This document shows positions 54,739-64,000 of a stretch of 64,000 bases of DNA, in pieces. The DNA is from Chelydra serpentina (taxonomy: Eukaryota > Chordata > Testudines > Chelydridae), in assembly GCA_037349315.1 (NCBI GenBank), contig JBAIAC010000161.1:42501-106500 (forward strand), in the 5' to 3' direction. A model generated the notes under the pieces. That model was not told the origin of the DNA. It was given only the letters and a program-made list of their open reading frames with translations, and made no database searches. Position numbers and translations under genes: made by a program. Position 1 is the first letter of the stretch. The number at the start of each line of letters is the position of its first letter.

Positions 54739-54810
54739 AGCAGAGTGGCACAGCAGACGTGTGCTGGACCGGTAACCTAAAGGTCAATGGATTGAAACTA
54801 TCTTCTGTTA
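54739..54810 (+). pseudogene. tRNA-iMet-like with anticodon GGT
   Basis: AGCAGAGTGGCACAGCAG start and TTTTT terminator at 54812-54816 are fine, but the loop CCCATAA has become CCGGTAA (Thr anticodon) and both anticodon and T stems have mismatches. It shares 3' flank with the good iMet at 55685. Confidence 0.72.
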
Positions 54811-55111
54811 GTTTTTATTTTATTACTTACAACCCTGGAAATCATTCAGCCGCCTTTATTTGTTCTGCATAGAAAAGAGGAACAAATCCTCTCCCTGTTT
54901 CCCTTCCACAGTGATTAAAGGAAGGAATAAAGCCCCAGCAGAGCCTTATCCCACAGAGTCCACTCCTGTAAGGCGAGAGATGTGCTATGACTCCAATCAC
55001 ATGGTTTCTTCTGTAGCAGGCTCTTTTTTTCCTGGAGGAGCAGTACGCTTCCTGAGCAGAGGCAGCCTGATTAATACTCTGCAACTAAAGCAAGCCATCT
55101 GAAAGATTCAA
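54811..55111. repeat. 3' flank of iMet duplicate
   Basis: 54811-54960 matches 55757-55905 (TTTTATTACTTACA, GGAATAAAG), showing the tRNA and its flank were duplicated together. Confidence 0.7.
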
Positions 55112-55624
55112 ATCTTACTCCTTTGGAAATTCTGCGCCACTGCGCAAGCACAGAACTCATGTCCCCCGCAGATTTATTTGTTCCCCTGCAAAAAAAAAAA
55201 AGACTTTCTTATGGAGAAGCAAAGGGAAGCCACAAGCGTGGTCATGCATCCCTCCCCAACAGCGCGGGCATGTCATTGCAGAAAGGTGAAGTCTCACCAC
55301 TGGGTCTGTGTCCCGGGGGAGGGGGCTGCAGGGTGATCTCCCATCTCTGTGCGTCCGGTAGCCTGTGCTCCCCACTGCCATGCTGGAGGCTTAGGGTGAC
55401 CAGACAGCACGTGTGAAAAATTGGAACGGGGGTGGGGGTTAAGAGGAGCCTATATAAAAAAGAGACCCCAAAATCGGGACTGTCCCTATAAAATCAGGAC
55501 ATCTGGTCACCCTATGGAGGCTCCACATTTATTTATTGACAAATAAATTTTGCATTATTTTAAAATATTATGCACAGATTTTTATTTTATTTTATTTTTT
55601 GGTGCAGAATCCCTTCAGGAGTAA
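55112..55624. mobile_element. Short inverted-repeat element with nested MITE
   Basis: Ends TTACTCCTTTGGAAATTCTG and, inverted, TTACTCCTGAAGGGATTCTG. Non-coding. It contains the 123-bp MITE at 55392. The same family starts at 63466 in the opposite orientation. Confidence 0.65.
55392..55514. mobile_element. hAT-like MITE, 123 bp, with 8-bp target duplication
   Basis: Ends TAGGGTGACCAGA and TCTGGTCACCCTA are perfect inverted repeats, flanked by TGGAGGCT on both sides (55384-55391, 55515-55522). 8-bp duplications are the hAT hallmark. Confidence 0.88.
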
Positions 55625-55684
55625 AACCTACTCAGCCAAACTCAGCTGCCCTGTGAATAGATCCTGTAGGCACCTTACACACAG

Positions 55685-55756
55685 AGCAGAGTGGCGCAGT
55701 GGAAGCATGCTGGGCCCATAACGCAGCGGTCGATGGATCAAAACCATCCTCTGCTA
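55685..55756 (+). tRNA. Initiator tRNA-Met (CAT)
   Basis: 72 nt: acceptor AGCAGAG/CTCTGCT fully paired, loop CCCATAA (CAT, C33), T arm GGATCAAAACC with A54. One G.G mismatch in the anticodon stem. TTTT terminator at 55764-55767. Along with 33934, the most complete iMet here. Confidence 0.87.
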
Positions 55757-56100
55757 GTTTCTATTTTATTACTTACAGCCCTGGAAATAATTCAGCCCGC
55801 CTACTTTTGTTCCACATAGAAAAGAGGAGTAAATTCTCTCTGTTTACACTTCCACAGCGATGAAAGGAAGGAATAAACACCCAGCAGAGCCCGGCCCCAC
55901 AGGGCTTCCCCTGCAGTGGCCAGAGTGGCAGCGGGCCCCTGGGGCTTCCCCCTCCCCAGTGGTACAATGGGCCCTTTGGGGCTTCCCACCACCCCACACA
56001 GCAGATGGTGCTGAGGGGCCCCCGGGCTACCACGCCCCCAAGATTCAATCTGGGGTATTTATGGTATAGGTCAGGGGCCATGATTTATGCTATAGGTCAG
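55757..56100. other. iMet 3' flank and unassigned sequence
   Basis: Left part duplicates 54811-54960; the rest unassigned. Confidence 0.5.
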
Positions 56101-56153
56101 GAGGGAGGAATAGCTCAGTGGTTTGAGCATTGGCCTGCTAAACCCAGGGTTGT
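56101..56153 (+). mobile_element. SINE head fragment
   Basis: GGAATAGCTCAGTGGTTTG through CCCAGGGTTGTGGG is the tRNA-like head of the SINE, cut off where LTR-like sequence starts. Confidence 0.8.
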
Positions 56154-56896
56154 GGGTGGGGACCCAGAGAGACAAAGGATTCCTGCCTTGTGCCAAAGCT
56201 ATAAAATGGGGTGGAGCAGAACAAAGGGGGTCCCAGTCATGAGAAAGCCCCTACTTTTCATCTAAGATGCCTGCTGAAACTAACAAGGACTGTACCAGGG
56301 GCAAGCATTGGGCCCAGACTAGAAAGGAGTCTAGTCTGTGAAAGAAGATTATTGGAACATCTCTGAGGGTGAGATTTACCTGTAATCCATTTCTTAATGT
56401 ATTAGGCTTAGACTTGCGTGGTTTGTTTTATTTTGCTTGGTAACTTAATTTGTTCTGTTACTATTTGAAACCACTTAAATCCTACTTTTTATACTTAATA
56501 AAATCACTTTTCTTTATTGATAAACCCAGAGTAAGTGATTAATACCTGGGGGAGCAAACAGCTGTGCCTATCTCTCTATCAGTGTTACAGAGGGCGGACA
56601 ATTTATGAGTTTACCCTGTATAAGCTTTATACTGAGTAAAATGGATTTATTTGAGGTTTGGATCCCATTGGGGTCTGGGTGCTGGAGATAGGTGATCTGC
56701 TGAGCAGTTTTTGTTAAAGCCTGCAGCTTTGGGGGCGTGTTTCAGACCCTGGGTCCGTGTTGCAGCCAGCTAGTTTGTCTGGCTCAATAAGACAGGGTTA
56801 TGGAGGCCCAAGCTGGCAGGGAAAATGGGCTCAGAGGTCATCTCAGCACATCAGGTGACAGTCCCAAGGGGGTCTCTCTGACTGAACCTGTCACCA

Positions 56897-56915
56897 TGGT
56901 GTAGTCGAGCAGGAT
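56897..56915 (+). promoter_or_regulatory. Primer-binding site of the older LTR element
   Basis: TGGTGTAGTCGAGCAGGAT, complementary to the tRNA-Ser 3' end with one extra base and one or two mismatches. Confidence 0.65.
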
Positions 56916-57062
56916 TTGTGCACAGCTGATTGCTTTGAGACACTGGTAGTGATTTTAAGTGAGTTTTGAGTGTGGTGGCTGGAGAACAGAAAGTGGTTAC
57001 TGGTTTGTTATTTTCTGTTTGCTTATTTCGGGAAAGGGAAGTAGGAACAGAAAAACAGGAAA

Positions 57063-58138
57063 ATGAGTGAAAGCAGTGAAGCGATTGTGAAGTTGGAGCT
57101 TTTAGGCTGCAAGTTGCGGAAAAGGAGAGGGAGCACCAGAAATTATTGCAACTGAAAGAACTGGAGATTTTTTTTAAAAAAAGTCAGCCAGAGAGGAGGC
57201 TGCACACATGGAAGCCCAAAGGTTAGCCCAACAAGTTGCTCAAGAGGTGAAGGAAAGAGAAGCAGCAAGCCCCGGAGTTAAAAGACAAAGAAATTGAAGC
57301 ACAGAAAGCTGCCCAGGAGGGAGATGTTCCACCTTGTAACAGGGAGGGCTTCCCTGCTGATGACTGCCGGGAAGTGGCAGTTCAGAAGGGGACAAGCCCT
57401 GCCCTAGGGTGCACAGAGACATGTATCCTGGAGGTGAAAGCTGGTCTCCTGATGACTGCTGCGATGGGAACAGACCCCAAGGGTTATGTAGCTGGGAGCA
57501 AGCCCAACCTGAGTCAAAGGGGTGGGATTTTGCTGAACAGTGAAGGGTCTGTCATAGGCTGGTAGCTGTGAGCCCACAACTAGATCAGGGTCACATTCTT
57601 TTGGGGGACACAGGGGTGTCTGCCTCAGAGCCAGAGATGGACGTCCAGATGGAAGGTGAGGGGTGACAGGAGGGTCTGCCCTCCTTTTGTAGGAAGGCTT
57701 TTCCCCAGAAGGAGGGTGAAGGATCTGCATCTGAAATGCCAGACCCCTCACCTGTGGGTCAGGTTTTAAGGGAAGACTGGGGGGTCAGATCTCCTGGAGG
57801 GAGATCTCCTGGAGGGAGTCCACCCAGCTGACCTTTTGGGAACAAAGAGTGGGCTGACCGAGAGGATTTTACCAATCCAAAGCACTCCACTGAAAGATGT
57901 TGTTCCTGCTACGCTTGTCAGAGATAAAACTGTCTCTTCAGGGCAGGAGGAAGAAAAACTGTGCATTTGGGAAGCTTCACAAGCAGGTGGGGCCCAGCAC
58001 AAAGAGATTCCAGAGGGAGGGGCCAAGGGCAGGCACGGTTGCAGTGCACCCTTTCCTTGCCTAAACCTTAAACACATTCCTGAATTGAGAGCCTTCTCCA
58101 GAAAGGCAGGAGAATCTGTATCTGAATGTCTACTATAG
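57063..58138 (+). pseudogene. Decayed gag-like and linker frames
   Basis: Begins MSESSEAIVKLE as in the intact Gag (MSVSEATVKLD), then frames break within 30 codons. 57540-58138 resembles the region after the protease in the young element, with stops. No capsid, zinc knuckle or protease motif is visible. Confidence 0.65.
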
Positions 58139-58191
58139 TAAACAAAGGAATTGAAAAATGCAATAAACACCGAGCAAACCAAACTGGGTAT

Positions 58192-58358
58192 CATAGAATA
58201 TCAGGGTTGGAAGGGACCTTAGGGGGTCATCTAGTCCAACCCCCTGCTCAAAGCAGGACCAATCCCCAATTTTTGCCCCAGATGGCCCCCTCAAGGATTG
58301 AACTCACAACCCTGAGTTTAGCAGGCCAATGCTCAAACCACTGAGCTATCCCTCCCCC
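58192..58358 (-). mobile_element. tRNA-derived SINE with CR1 tail
   Basis: CATAGAATATCAGGGTTGG at the left and CCACTGAGCTATCCCTCCCC at the right, inserted in the older LTR element. The CCCTAAAT segment found in the SINE at 52987 is missing here. Confidence 0.9.
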
Positions 58359-58466
58359 AAACAAAACAAAACAAAACAAAACAAAACAAAACCCAACCAA
58401 CCAACCAACCAACCAACCAACCAACCAACCAACCAAACAAACAAACAAACAAACAAACAAACAAAG
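58359..58466. repeat. Compound microsatellite (ACAAA)n-(CCAA)n-(ACAA)n
   Basis: Three successive simple repeats directly abut the head end of the SINE: about seven ACAAA, about eleven CCAA and about seven ACAA units. They probably grew from an A-rich tract at the insertion site. Confidence 0.95.
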
Positions 58467-58535
58467 TCTGTCATAAATTGGGTGTTAATCTTGTGTCCTT
58501 TGCTACTTCATCTATGGGTCAAGACAAAGGAGTAG

Positions 58536-58868
58536 ATGCTAATGATAAACCCTGTGAAAATGTGTAACATACCTGATTTTGAGAGAAAACTTTTGTACAT
58601 GCTAGGGGTAGTAACAAGACAGTACCACAAACCTGATGCTTCTCAGCTAATACCTGTAAACAGGCTTAGAGCGCAGCCCAGCAGCAAAAGAGTAAAAGAC
58701 CTACACTGCTGTGTGGAAAGGGAAACTGAGGCACACTGCCTCATGGCATTGGTGGCTACATGCCAAGACACCTACACTTTAACAGATATTGCTATCTGCA
58801 TTCTGTTAGCAATAATACACCCCAACATGTTTTCAGGCACCTGGGGACCATTGGTAGGACACCTATGA
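58536..58868 (+). pseudogene. Conserved 3' frame of the older LTR element
   Basis: A 110-codon frame aligned with the second frame of the young element: NIPD, KLLYMLG, ETEAHCLMAL and the hydrophobic IAICILLAIIHP are shared. Its extent upstream is broken by the SINE and stops. Function unknown. Confidence 0.4.
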
Positions 58869-59100
58869 ATGACATCATAGGGTTTAAAGGTACTGGAAGG
58901 GGGTGTGACCAGAGACAAACATGAATTGCCTCTGCCATAGAGAGCATCCAAGTCTCTGGCAGTAAGTTCAGGAGGAGGGTGTGACGTTGCACTCCATATG
59001 CTTTATAAAAATGTTTATAAGTGTGAATATGATGTAACTGGAATATGCTTTATGCAAAAGGTCTCTTGCTAGGTATCATTACAAAGCTTATAATTCGTGC

Positions 59101-59873
59101 CACTGAAAGAGCAGGGAGAGAGAGGATGTGACAAAGGCCATTCCACCCCCTCTCCCACCCAGCCTATACACCAGGGTATTCCCAAATCCTGGCCCACAGG
59201 ATGATTTTGTCTGGCCCCCAAATGCGTCCGCTCCCCCCACAGCAACTACCTGGAACATGGGGCAGTTTTAGAGCATTACTGTGAAATGCTGCAAATACCA
59301 GAGACCTGCTCTACAAAATGGCGTCCTCTGCATGGTGTGACCTCGCACTCACTGTACGTGACTGATCCTGCCCTTGCTCGCTGGCAACAGGTTTCTCCAG
59401 TCTGAGAGGTCACGTGCGAAGTGAAGTGGGAGAGAGGGGGCAGCACCATCTCTGCCAAAAGCCAGTGACTCTGGGATGCTCTCACAGGCTGCAAGCAGGT
59501 TTTTGCCCCTGTTTGAGCTATGTCTGGATCCAGGTGCCCAGGGCCATAGGACACCAAAACACACAACTTAAGTCAGGAGGGGCATAGGCATGAAACCCCT
59601 CTGAAAAATCTCTAGGGCACCCCAGCCTGGGTATGATTTTCTGACGTGTGGGAATCCTAGAAGGTGTTGTGGTCTATGGACCGGCAGTCATGTCTTTCTA
59701 GCCAAGTGCTTGTCGGACCCACAGTGCCAGATCCACTGACACACAAAGATGGATTTTATCCTCAGAGCCCCAATGCCCTCTCCATTACACAGCTGGGGAA
59801 TCTGAGGCATGGTGGAACTGTAGTGACTCACTTCTAGAACTGAACCAAGATCTTTTGAATCCTACTGCATTGT
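59101..59873. other. No gene recognised
   Basis: Unassigned sequence between the LTR remnant and CR1. Confidence 0.4.
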
Positions 59874-62106
59874 CATAGAATCATAGCATATCAGGGTTGG
59901 AAGGGACCTCAGGAGGTCATCTAGTCCAACCCCCTGCTCAAATCAGAACCAACCCCAACTAGATCATCCCAGCCAGGGCTTTGTCAAGCCTGACCTTCAA
60001 AACCTCTAAGGAAGGAGATTCCACCACCTCCCTAGGTAACCCATTCCAGTGCTTCACCACCCTACTAGTGAAAAACTTTCCCCCTAATATCCAACCTAAA
60101 CCTCCCCCACTGCAACTTGAACCATTACTCCTTGTTCTGTCATCTGTTACCACTGAGAACAGTCTAGATCCAGCCTCTTTGGAACCCCAGGAGGTAGTTG
60201 AAAGCAGCTATCAAATCCCCCCTCACTCTTCTCTTGTGCAGGCTAAACAATCCCAGTTCCCTCAGCCTCTCCTCATAAGTCATGTGCTCCAGCCCCCTAA
60301 TCATTTTTGTTGCCCTCTGCTGGACTCTTCCCAATTTATCCACATCCTTCTTGTAGTGTGGGGTCCAAAACTGGACACAGTACTCCAAATGAGGCCTCAG
60401 AGGGGAACGATCACGTCTCTCGATCTGCTGGAAATGCCCCTACTTATACAACCCAAAATGCCGTTAGCCTTCTTGGCAACAAGGGCACACTGTTGACTCA
60501 TATTCAGCTTTTCGTCCACCGTAACCCCTAGGTCCTTTTCTGCAGAACTGCTGCCCAGCCATTCGGTCCCTAGTCTGTAGCAGTGCATGGGATTCTTCCG
60601 TCCTAAGTGCAGGACTCTGCACTTGTCCTTGTTGAACCTCATCAGATTTCTTTTGGCCCAATCCTCTAATTTCTCTAGGTCCTTCTGTATCCTGTCCCTA
60701 CCCTCCAGCGTATCAACCACTCCTCCCAGTTTCGTGTCATCTGCAAATATGCCATCCTCCAGATCATTAATGAAGATATTGAACAAAACCGGCCCCAGGA
60801 CCGACCCTTGGGGCACTCCGCTTGATACTGGCTGCCAACTAGACATGGAGCCATTGATCACTACCCGTTGAGCCCGACGATCTAGCTAGCTTTCTATCCA
60901 TCTTATAGTCCATTTATCCAGCCCATACTTCTTTAACTTGCTGGCAAGAATAATGTGGGAGACCATATCAAAAGCTTTGCTAAAGTCAAGGAATAACACA
61001 TCCATTGCTTTCCCCTCATCCACAGAGCTAGTTATCTTGTCATAGAAGGCAATTAGGTTAGTCAGGCATGACTTGCCCTTGGTGAATCCATGCTGACTGT
61101 TTCTGATCACTTTCCTCTCCTCCAAGTGCTTCAGAATTGATTCCTTGAGGACCTGCTCCACGATTTTTCCAGGGACTGAGGTGAGCCTGACTGGCCTGTA
61201 GTTCCCTGGATCCCCATTCTTCCCTTTTTTAAAGATGCTCACTACATTAGCCTTTTTCCAGTCATCCGGGACCTCCCCCGATCGCCATGAGTTTTCAAAG
61301 ATAATGGCCAGTGGTTCTGCAATCACATCCCCCAACTCCTTTAGCACCCTCGGATGCAGTGCATCCGGCCCCATGGACTTGTGCTTGTCCAGCTTTTCTA
61401 AATAGTCTTGAACCACCTCTTTCTCTACAGAGGGCTGGTCACCTCCTCCCTATGCTGTGCTGCCCAGTGCAATAGTCTGGGAGCTGACCTTGTTCGTGAA
61501 GACAGAGGCAAAAAAAGCATTGAGTACATTTGCTTTTTCCACATCCGCTGTCACTAGGTTCCCTCCCTCATTCAGTAAAGGGCCCACACTTTCCTTTACT
61601 TTCTTCTTGTTGCTAACATACCTGAAGAAACCTTTCTTGTTACTCTTAACATCTCTTGCTAGCTGCAACTCCAAGTGTGATTTGGCCTTCCTGATTTCAC
61701 TCCTGCATGCCTGAGCAATATTTTTATACTCCTCCCTGGTCATTTGTCCAATCTTCCACTTCTTGTAAGCTTCTTTTTTGCGTTTAGGATCAGCAAGGAT
61801 TTCACTGGTAAGCCAAGCTGGTCGCCTGCCATACTTTCTACACATCAGGATGGTTTGTTCCTGCAACCTCAATAAGGATTCTTTAATATACAGCCAGCTC
61901 TCCTGGACTCCTTTCCCCCTCATGTTATTCTCTCAGGGGATCCTGCCCATCAGTTCCCTAAGGGAGTCAAAGTCTGCTTTTCTGAAGTCCAGAGTCCGTA
62001 TTCTGCTGCTCCTTTCTTCCTTGTGTCAGGATCCTGAACTTGACCATCTTATGGTCACTGCCTCACAGGTTCCCATCCACTTTTGCTTCCCCTACTAATT
62101 CTTCCT
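59874..62106 (-). mobile_element. 5'-truncated, decayed CR1 LINE
   Basis: Octamer tail at 59874, 3' UTR and ORF2 through to the endonuclease-RT linker, truncated near 62106. More diverged than the copies at 9123 and 29081, so older. A small deletion near 60405 and other indels break the frame. Confidence 0.92.
59959..62050 (-). pseudogene. CR1 ORF2 remnant
   Basis: RT blocks survive in three frames: 61450-61923 (linker), 60886-61416 (SLTSV-like region, [14 protein letters not shown]) and 60397-60861 ([12 protein letters not shown]). The segment spanning the catalytic FADD is shortened (F-A-D-D kept but preceding residues deleted). The stop position at 59959 is conserved. Confidence 0.88.
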
Positions 62107-62131
62107 AATTCTAATGTCCTACCCACTAGGT

Positions 62132-62512
62132 CAGCCGTTCTGAAACTGGGTTCCAGGGGGTCCGCAAGTCCGCCCCACTTATTAACTCCTCCCCTTCCCT
62201 CCCAGTGTTTCCTGCACGCCACGGAACAGCTGTTCAGTGGTGAACAGGAGGCACTGGGATGGAGGTGGAGTAGCGGGGATGGGGCGCACTCAGGGGAGGG
62301 AGCAGAAAGAAAAGCGGAAGAGGAGGGGCAGGAGTGGAGCAGGGGCGGGAAGAGGTTGGGAGGGGTTGAGGCCATGGGGGAAGGGGTGGAGTGGGGGTGG
62401 GGCCTGGGGCGTAGCGCAGATTGAGCACCTCCGGGGAAAATTAGAACCCGGCTTGGGGGTCCATGAAAAATTTTAAATCAAGATGGGGGTTGCTAAAGTT
62501 TGAGAATTACTG
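62132..62512. mobile_element. hAT-like MITE with perfect 8-bp target duplication
   Basis: Terminal repeats CAGCCGTTCTGAAACT and, inverted, CAGTAATTCTCAAACT; flanks CACTAGGT at 62124-62131 and 62513-62520 are identical. 381 bp, G-rich interior, non-coding. Inserted close to the truncated CR1 end. Confidence 0.9.
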
Positions 62513-62520
62513 CACTAGGT

Positions 62521-62761
62521 AAATGCAGCCCCTACATGCTCCCCGCACCATGGAGACCTCTCTCTTTCCCTCAGCACTCCTCAAATCTCCCACCCCACAT
62601 TGTCCTATATCACTATCCCACCCCTATTCCAAGTTCATCACAGCTCCATCTCTAGTCCATTTCTTTGTCACGGCTTTGAGGCCCCATCATTTTTAGGTCT
62701 CATTCTAGGTCACAGATATCCAATGAGATAGGAAGTGTGACAGTAGGACTCCCTGGCTTAA
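62521..62761. other. No gene recognised
   Basis: Short unassigned spacer. Confidence 0.4.
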
Positions 62762-63465
62762 CCAGGAGATCTTCAGTGACCTGAAACTCAAAAAAGAGTC
62801 ATACAAGAAGTGGAAACTAGGTCAAATTACAAAGGATGAATATAAAAAAACCCCAAGAAATGTAGGGACAAAATTAGAAAGGCCAAGGTAAAAAATGAAA
62901 TTAAACTAGCTAGGGATATAAAGGGGAACAAGAAAGCATTTTACAAATACATGGGAAACAAGAGGAAGACCAAGGGCAGGCTGGGCCCATTACTAAATGA
63001 GGAGGGAAAGACAATAAGAGGAAACGCACAAATGGCCGAACTGTTAAATGCCTCTTTTCTTTCAGTTTTCACCAAAAAAAGTTAGCTGTGATCAGTCAAC
63101 TAACATAGTGAACATCAGTGTCAAAGGGGTAGGATCTGAGCCTAAAACAGGAAAAGTAGTTATGAATTACTTAGACAAGTTAGATGTCTTCAAGTCAGCA
63201 GGGCCTGATGAAATACATCCTAGAATACTTAAGGAACTGGATGAAGAGATCTCTGAGCCATTAGCGATTATCTCTGAGAACTCATGGAGGATGGTAGTGA
63301 GACCCGAGGACTGGAAAAGGGCAAATATAGTACCTAGCTATAGAAAGGGGATAAGGACAACTCAGGGAATTATAGACCAGTCAGCTTAAGTTCAGTACCT
63401 GGAAACATAATGGAGCAAGAAATCAAACATTCTACTTGCAAGCACCTAGAAGGAAATAAAGTATA
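62762..63465 (+). mobile_element. Old, divergent CR1/L3-type LINE fragment
   Basis: Reads the same ORF2 landmarks in diverged form: SYKKWK-like linker, [32 protein letters not shown], and [10 protein letters not shown]. Plus strand, opposite to the neighbouring CR1. AT-richer and with several frame breaks, so an older subfamily. Cut at 63466 by another repeat. Confidence 0.8.
63048..63389 (+). pseudogene. Partial RT-domain frame of the old LINE
   Basis: 113 codons with [20 protein letters not shown] and [11 protein letters not shown], the region just before RT motif 1. Ends by frameshift before the catalytic residues. Confidence 0.8.
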
Positions 63466-64000
63466 CTCCTCAGGGAATTCGGTGTCAAAAATTTAAAATT
63501 TTCGGCCAAAAAAATTTAAAATTCTGTGCACAATATTTTAAAATTCTGCAAATTTTCTTTGTCAATAAATACATGTGGCTCCAGCATGGCAGTGGAGGGC
63601 ACAGGCCACTGGCTGCATTGAGGTGGGAGATCACTCTGAAGCTCTCACCTCCCCCGGCACAGGGACTCGGCAGTGAGGCTGCACCTGACCTTGACACAGT
63701 CCAAGGGCTGGGCCTGCCCCACACACACCCTGGGACCCTGCCACTCTGCGCCAGGTGTGGGTGGGCAGGCTCAGCCCAGCAGGATCCAAGTGTGGAGGGG
63801 CTTAGTGTGGGGGGGATCCAGGTGTTGGGTGAGAGGTTTCTGTGTGGGGCAATCTGGGTGTGAGGCTCAGTGTGAGATCTGGATGCACAGGGGCTCGTTG
63901 GGGGGTTCTGGGTGCAGGGGGAATGGGACTATGGAGGGGATCCAGGTGAAGGTGGTTGGGGCTCAGCAGGGGGGGGTCTGGGTGTGGGCGGCTCGTCAGA
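63466..64000. mobile_element. Second copy of the 'TTACTCC' inverted-repeat element, running off the window
   Basis: 63466-63660 matches the reverse complement of 55310-55624 (CTCCTCAGGGAATTC, GTGCACAATATTTTAAAATT, TGTCAATAAATACATGTGG, CCAGCATGGCAGTGG). From about 63780 it passes into a G-rich quasi-repeat (GTGTGGGGG, GATCCAGGTG). No gene. Confidence 0.65.

Larger units (their letters stand above)
56154..59100 (+). mobile_element. Older relative of the gag-pro LTR element, decayed
   Basis: 56154-56895 is the 3' part of an LTR (TATA-like CTATAAAAT at 56199, AATAAA at 56497, conserved hairpin near 56607). A primer site at 56897-56915, a truncated gag start at 57063 (MSESSEAIVKLE), and blocks matching 47820-48390 and 48410-48918 follow. 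A purine tract and the first 120 bases of a 3' LTR start at 58980 (TGTGACG). The capsid-protease region is missing. Like its young relative it shows no pol. A SINE and a microsatellite interrupt it. Confidence 0.85.

Noticed and set aside
1..64000. Host protein-coding gene or ribosomal RNA gene
   Set aside because: No exon-like conserved domain with splice sites and no rRNA signature was recognised; every convincing protein similarity is to a transposable element.

Overview
The window looks like the left end of a turtle (cryptodire-type) chromosome: telomere-like DNA followed by gene-poor subtelomeric sequence. This rests on four things. A C-strand telomeric array occupies the first 8.5 kb. 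Turtle-type CR1 LINEs encode a Cys-pair zinc finger plus GDSL-esterase ORF1 and an endonuclease/reverse-transcriptase ORF2. There are tRNA-derived SINEs, two of which end in a CR1 3' tail. Eukaryotic tRNA genes with internal A/B boxes are scattered throughout. I recognise no host protein-coding gene. Every long protein-like frame belongs to a transposable element.

Layout: 1-8486 is degenerate (CCCTAA)n with tandemly duplicated higher-order blocks and a 5'-truncated CR1 (1203-1654). 8487-9122 is a GC-rich repeat unit. 9123-13632 is a near full-length decayed CR1. 13633-15850 holds a Maverick/Polinton-like integrase scrap, a foldback repeat and a CR1 fragment. 15850-28700 is a mixed cluster of tRNA genes and pseudogenes (Asn, Thr, His, Glu, Ser, Thr, Cys, Phe, Tyr, Val, Phe) with DNA transposons and SINEs. 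29081-33847 is a full-length CR1 on the minus strand with both ORFs open (338 and 949 codons) and a duplicated 5' promoter unit. 33.9-52.05 kb is a tRNA-bearing amplicon with a large interrupted inverted repeat (about 34.0-37.5 kb against 41.8-50.7 kb) and a direct duplication (39.4-41.0 against 50.5-52.05 kb). One palindrome arm is split by a young LTR retroelement (44829-50066). 52-59.1 kb contains tRNA-iMet duplicates, MITEs, SINEs and an older relative of that LTR element. 59.87-64 kb is decayed CR1 plus a hAT MITE with a perfect 8-bp target duplication.

How it fits together: the tRNA units appear to have been multiplied by segmental duplication, and many copies drifted, several with altered anticodons. 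The region also collects retroelements. The LTR element carries a Gag with a SCAN-like capsid module, a zinc knuckle and an aspartic protease but no visible reverse transcriptase or integrase, so it must depend on another element. Its primer-binding site resembles the 3' end of tRNA-Ser, a gene of which lies at 23136. The intact CR1 is a plausible source for the many truncated CR1 copies and for the CR1-tailed SINEs. All assignments come from reading the sequence and from family knowledge; no search was run.
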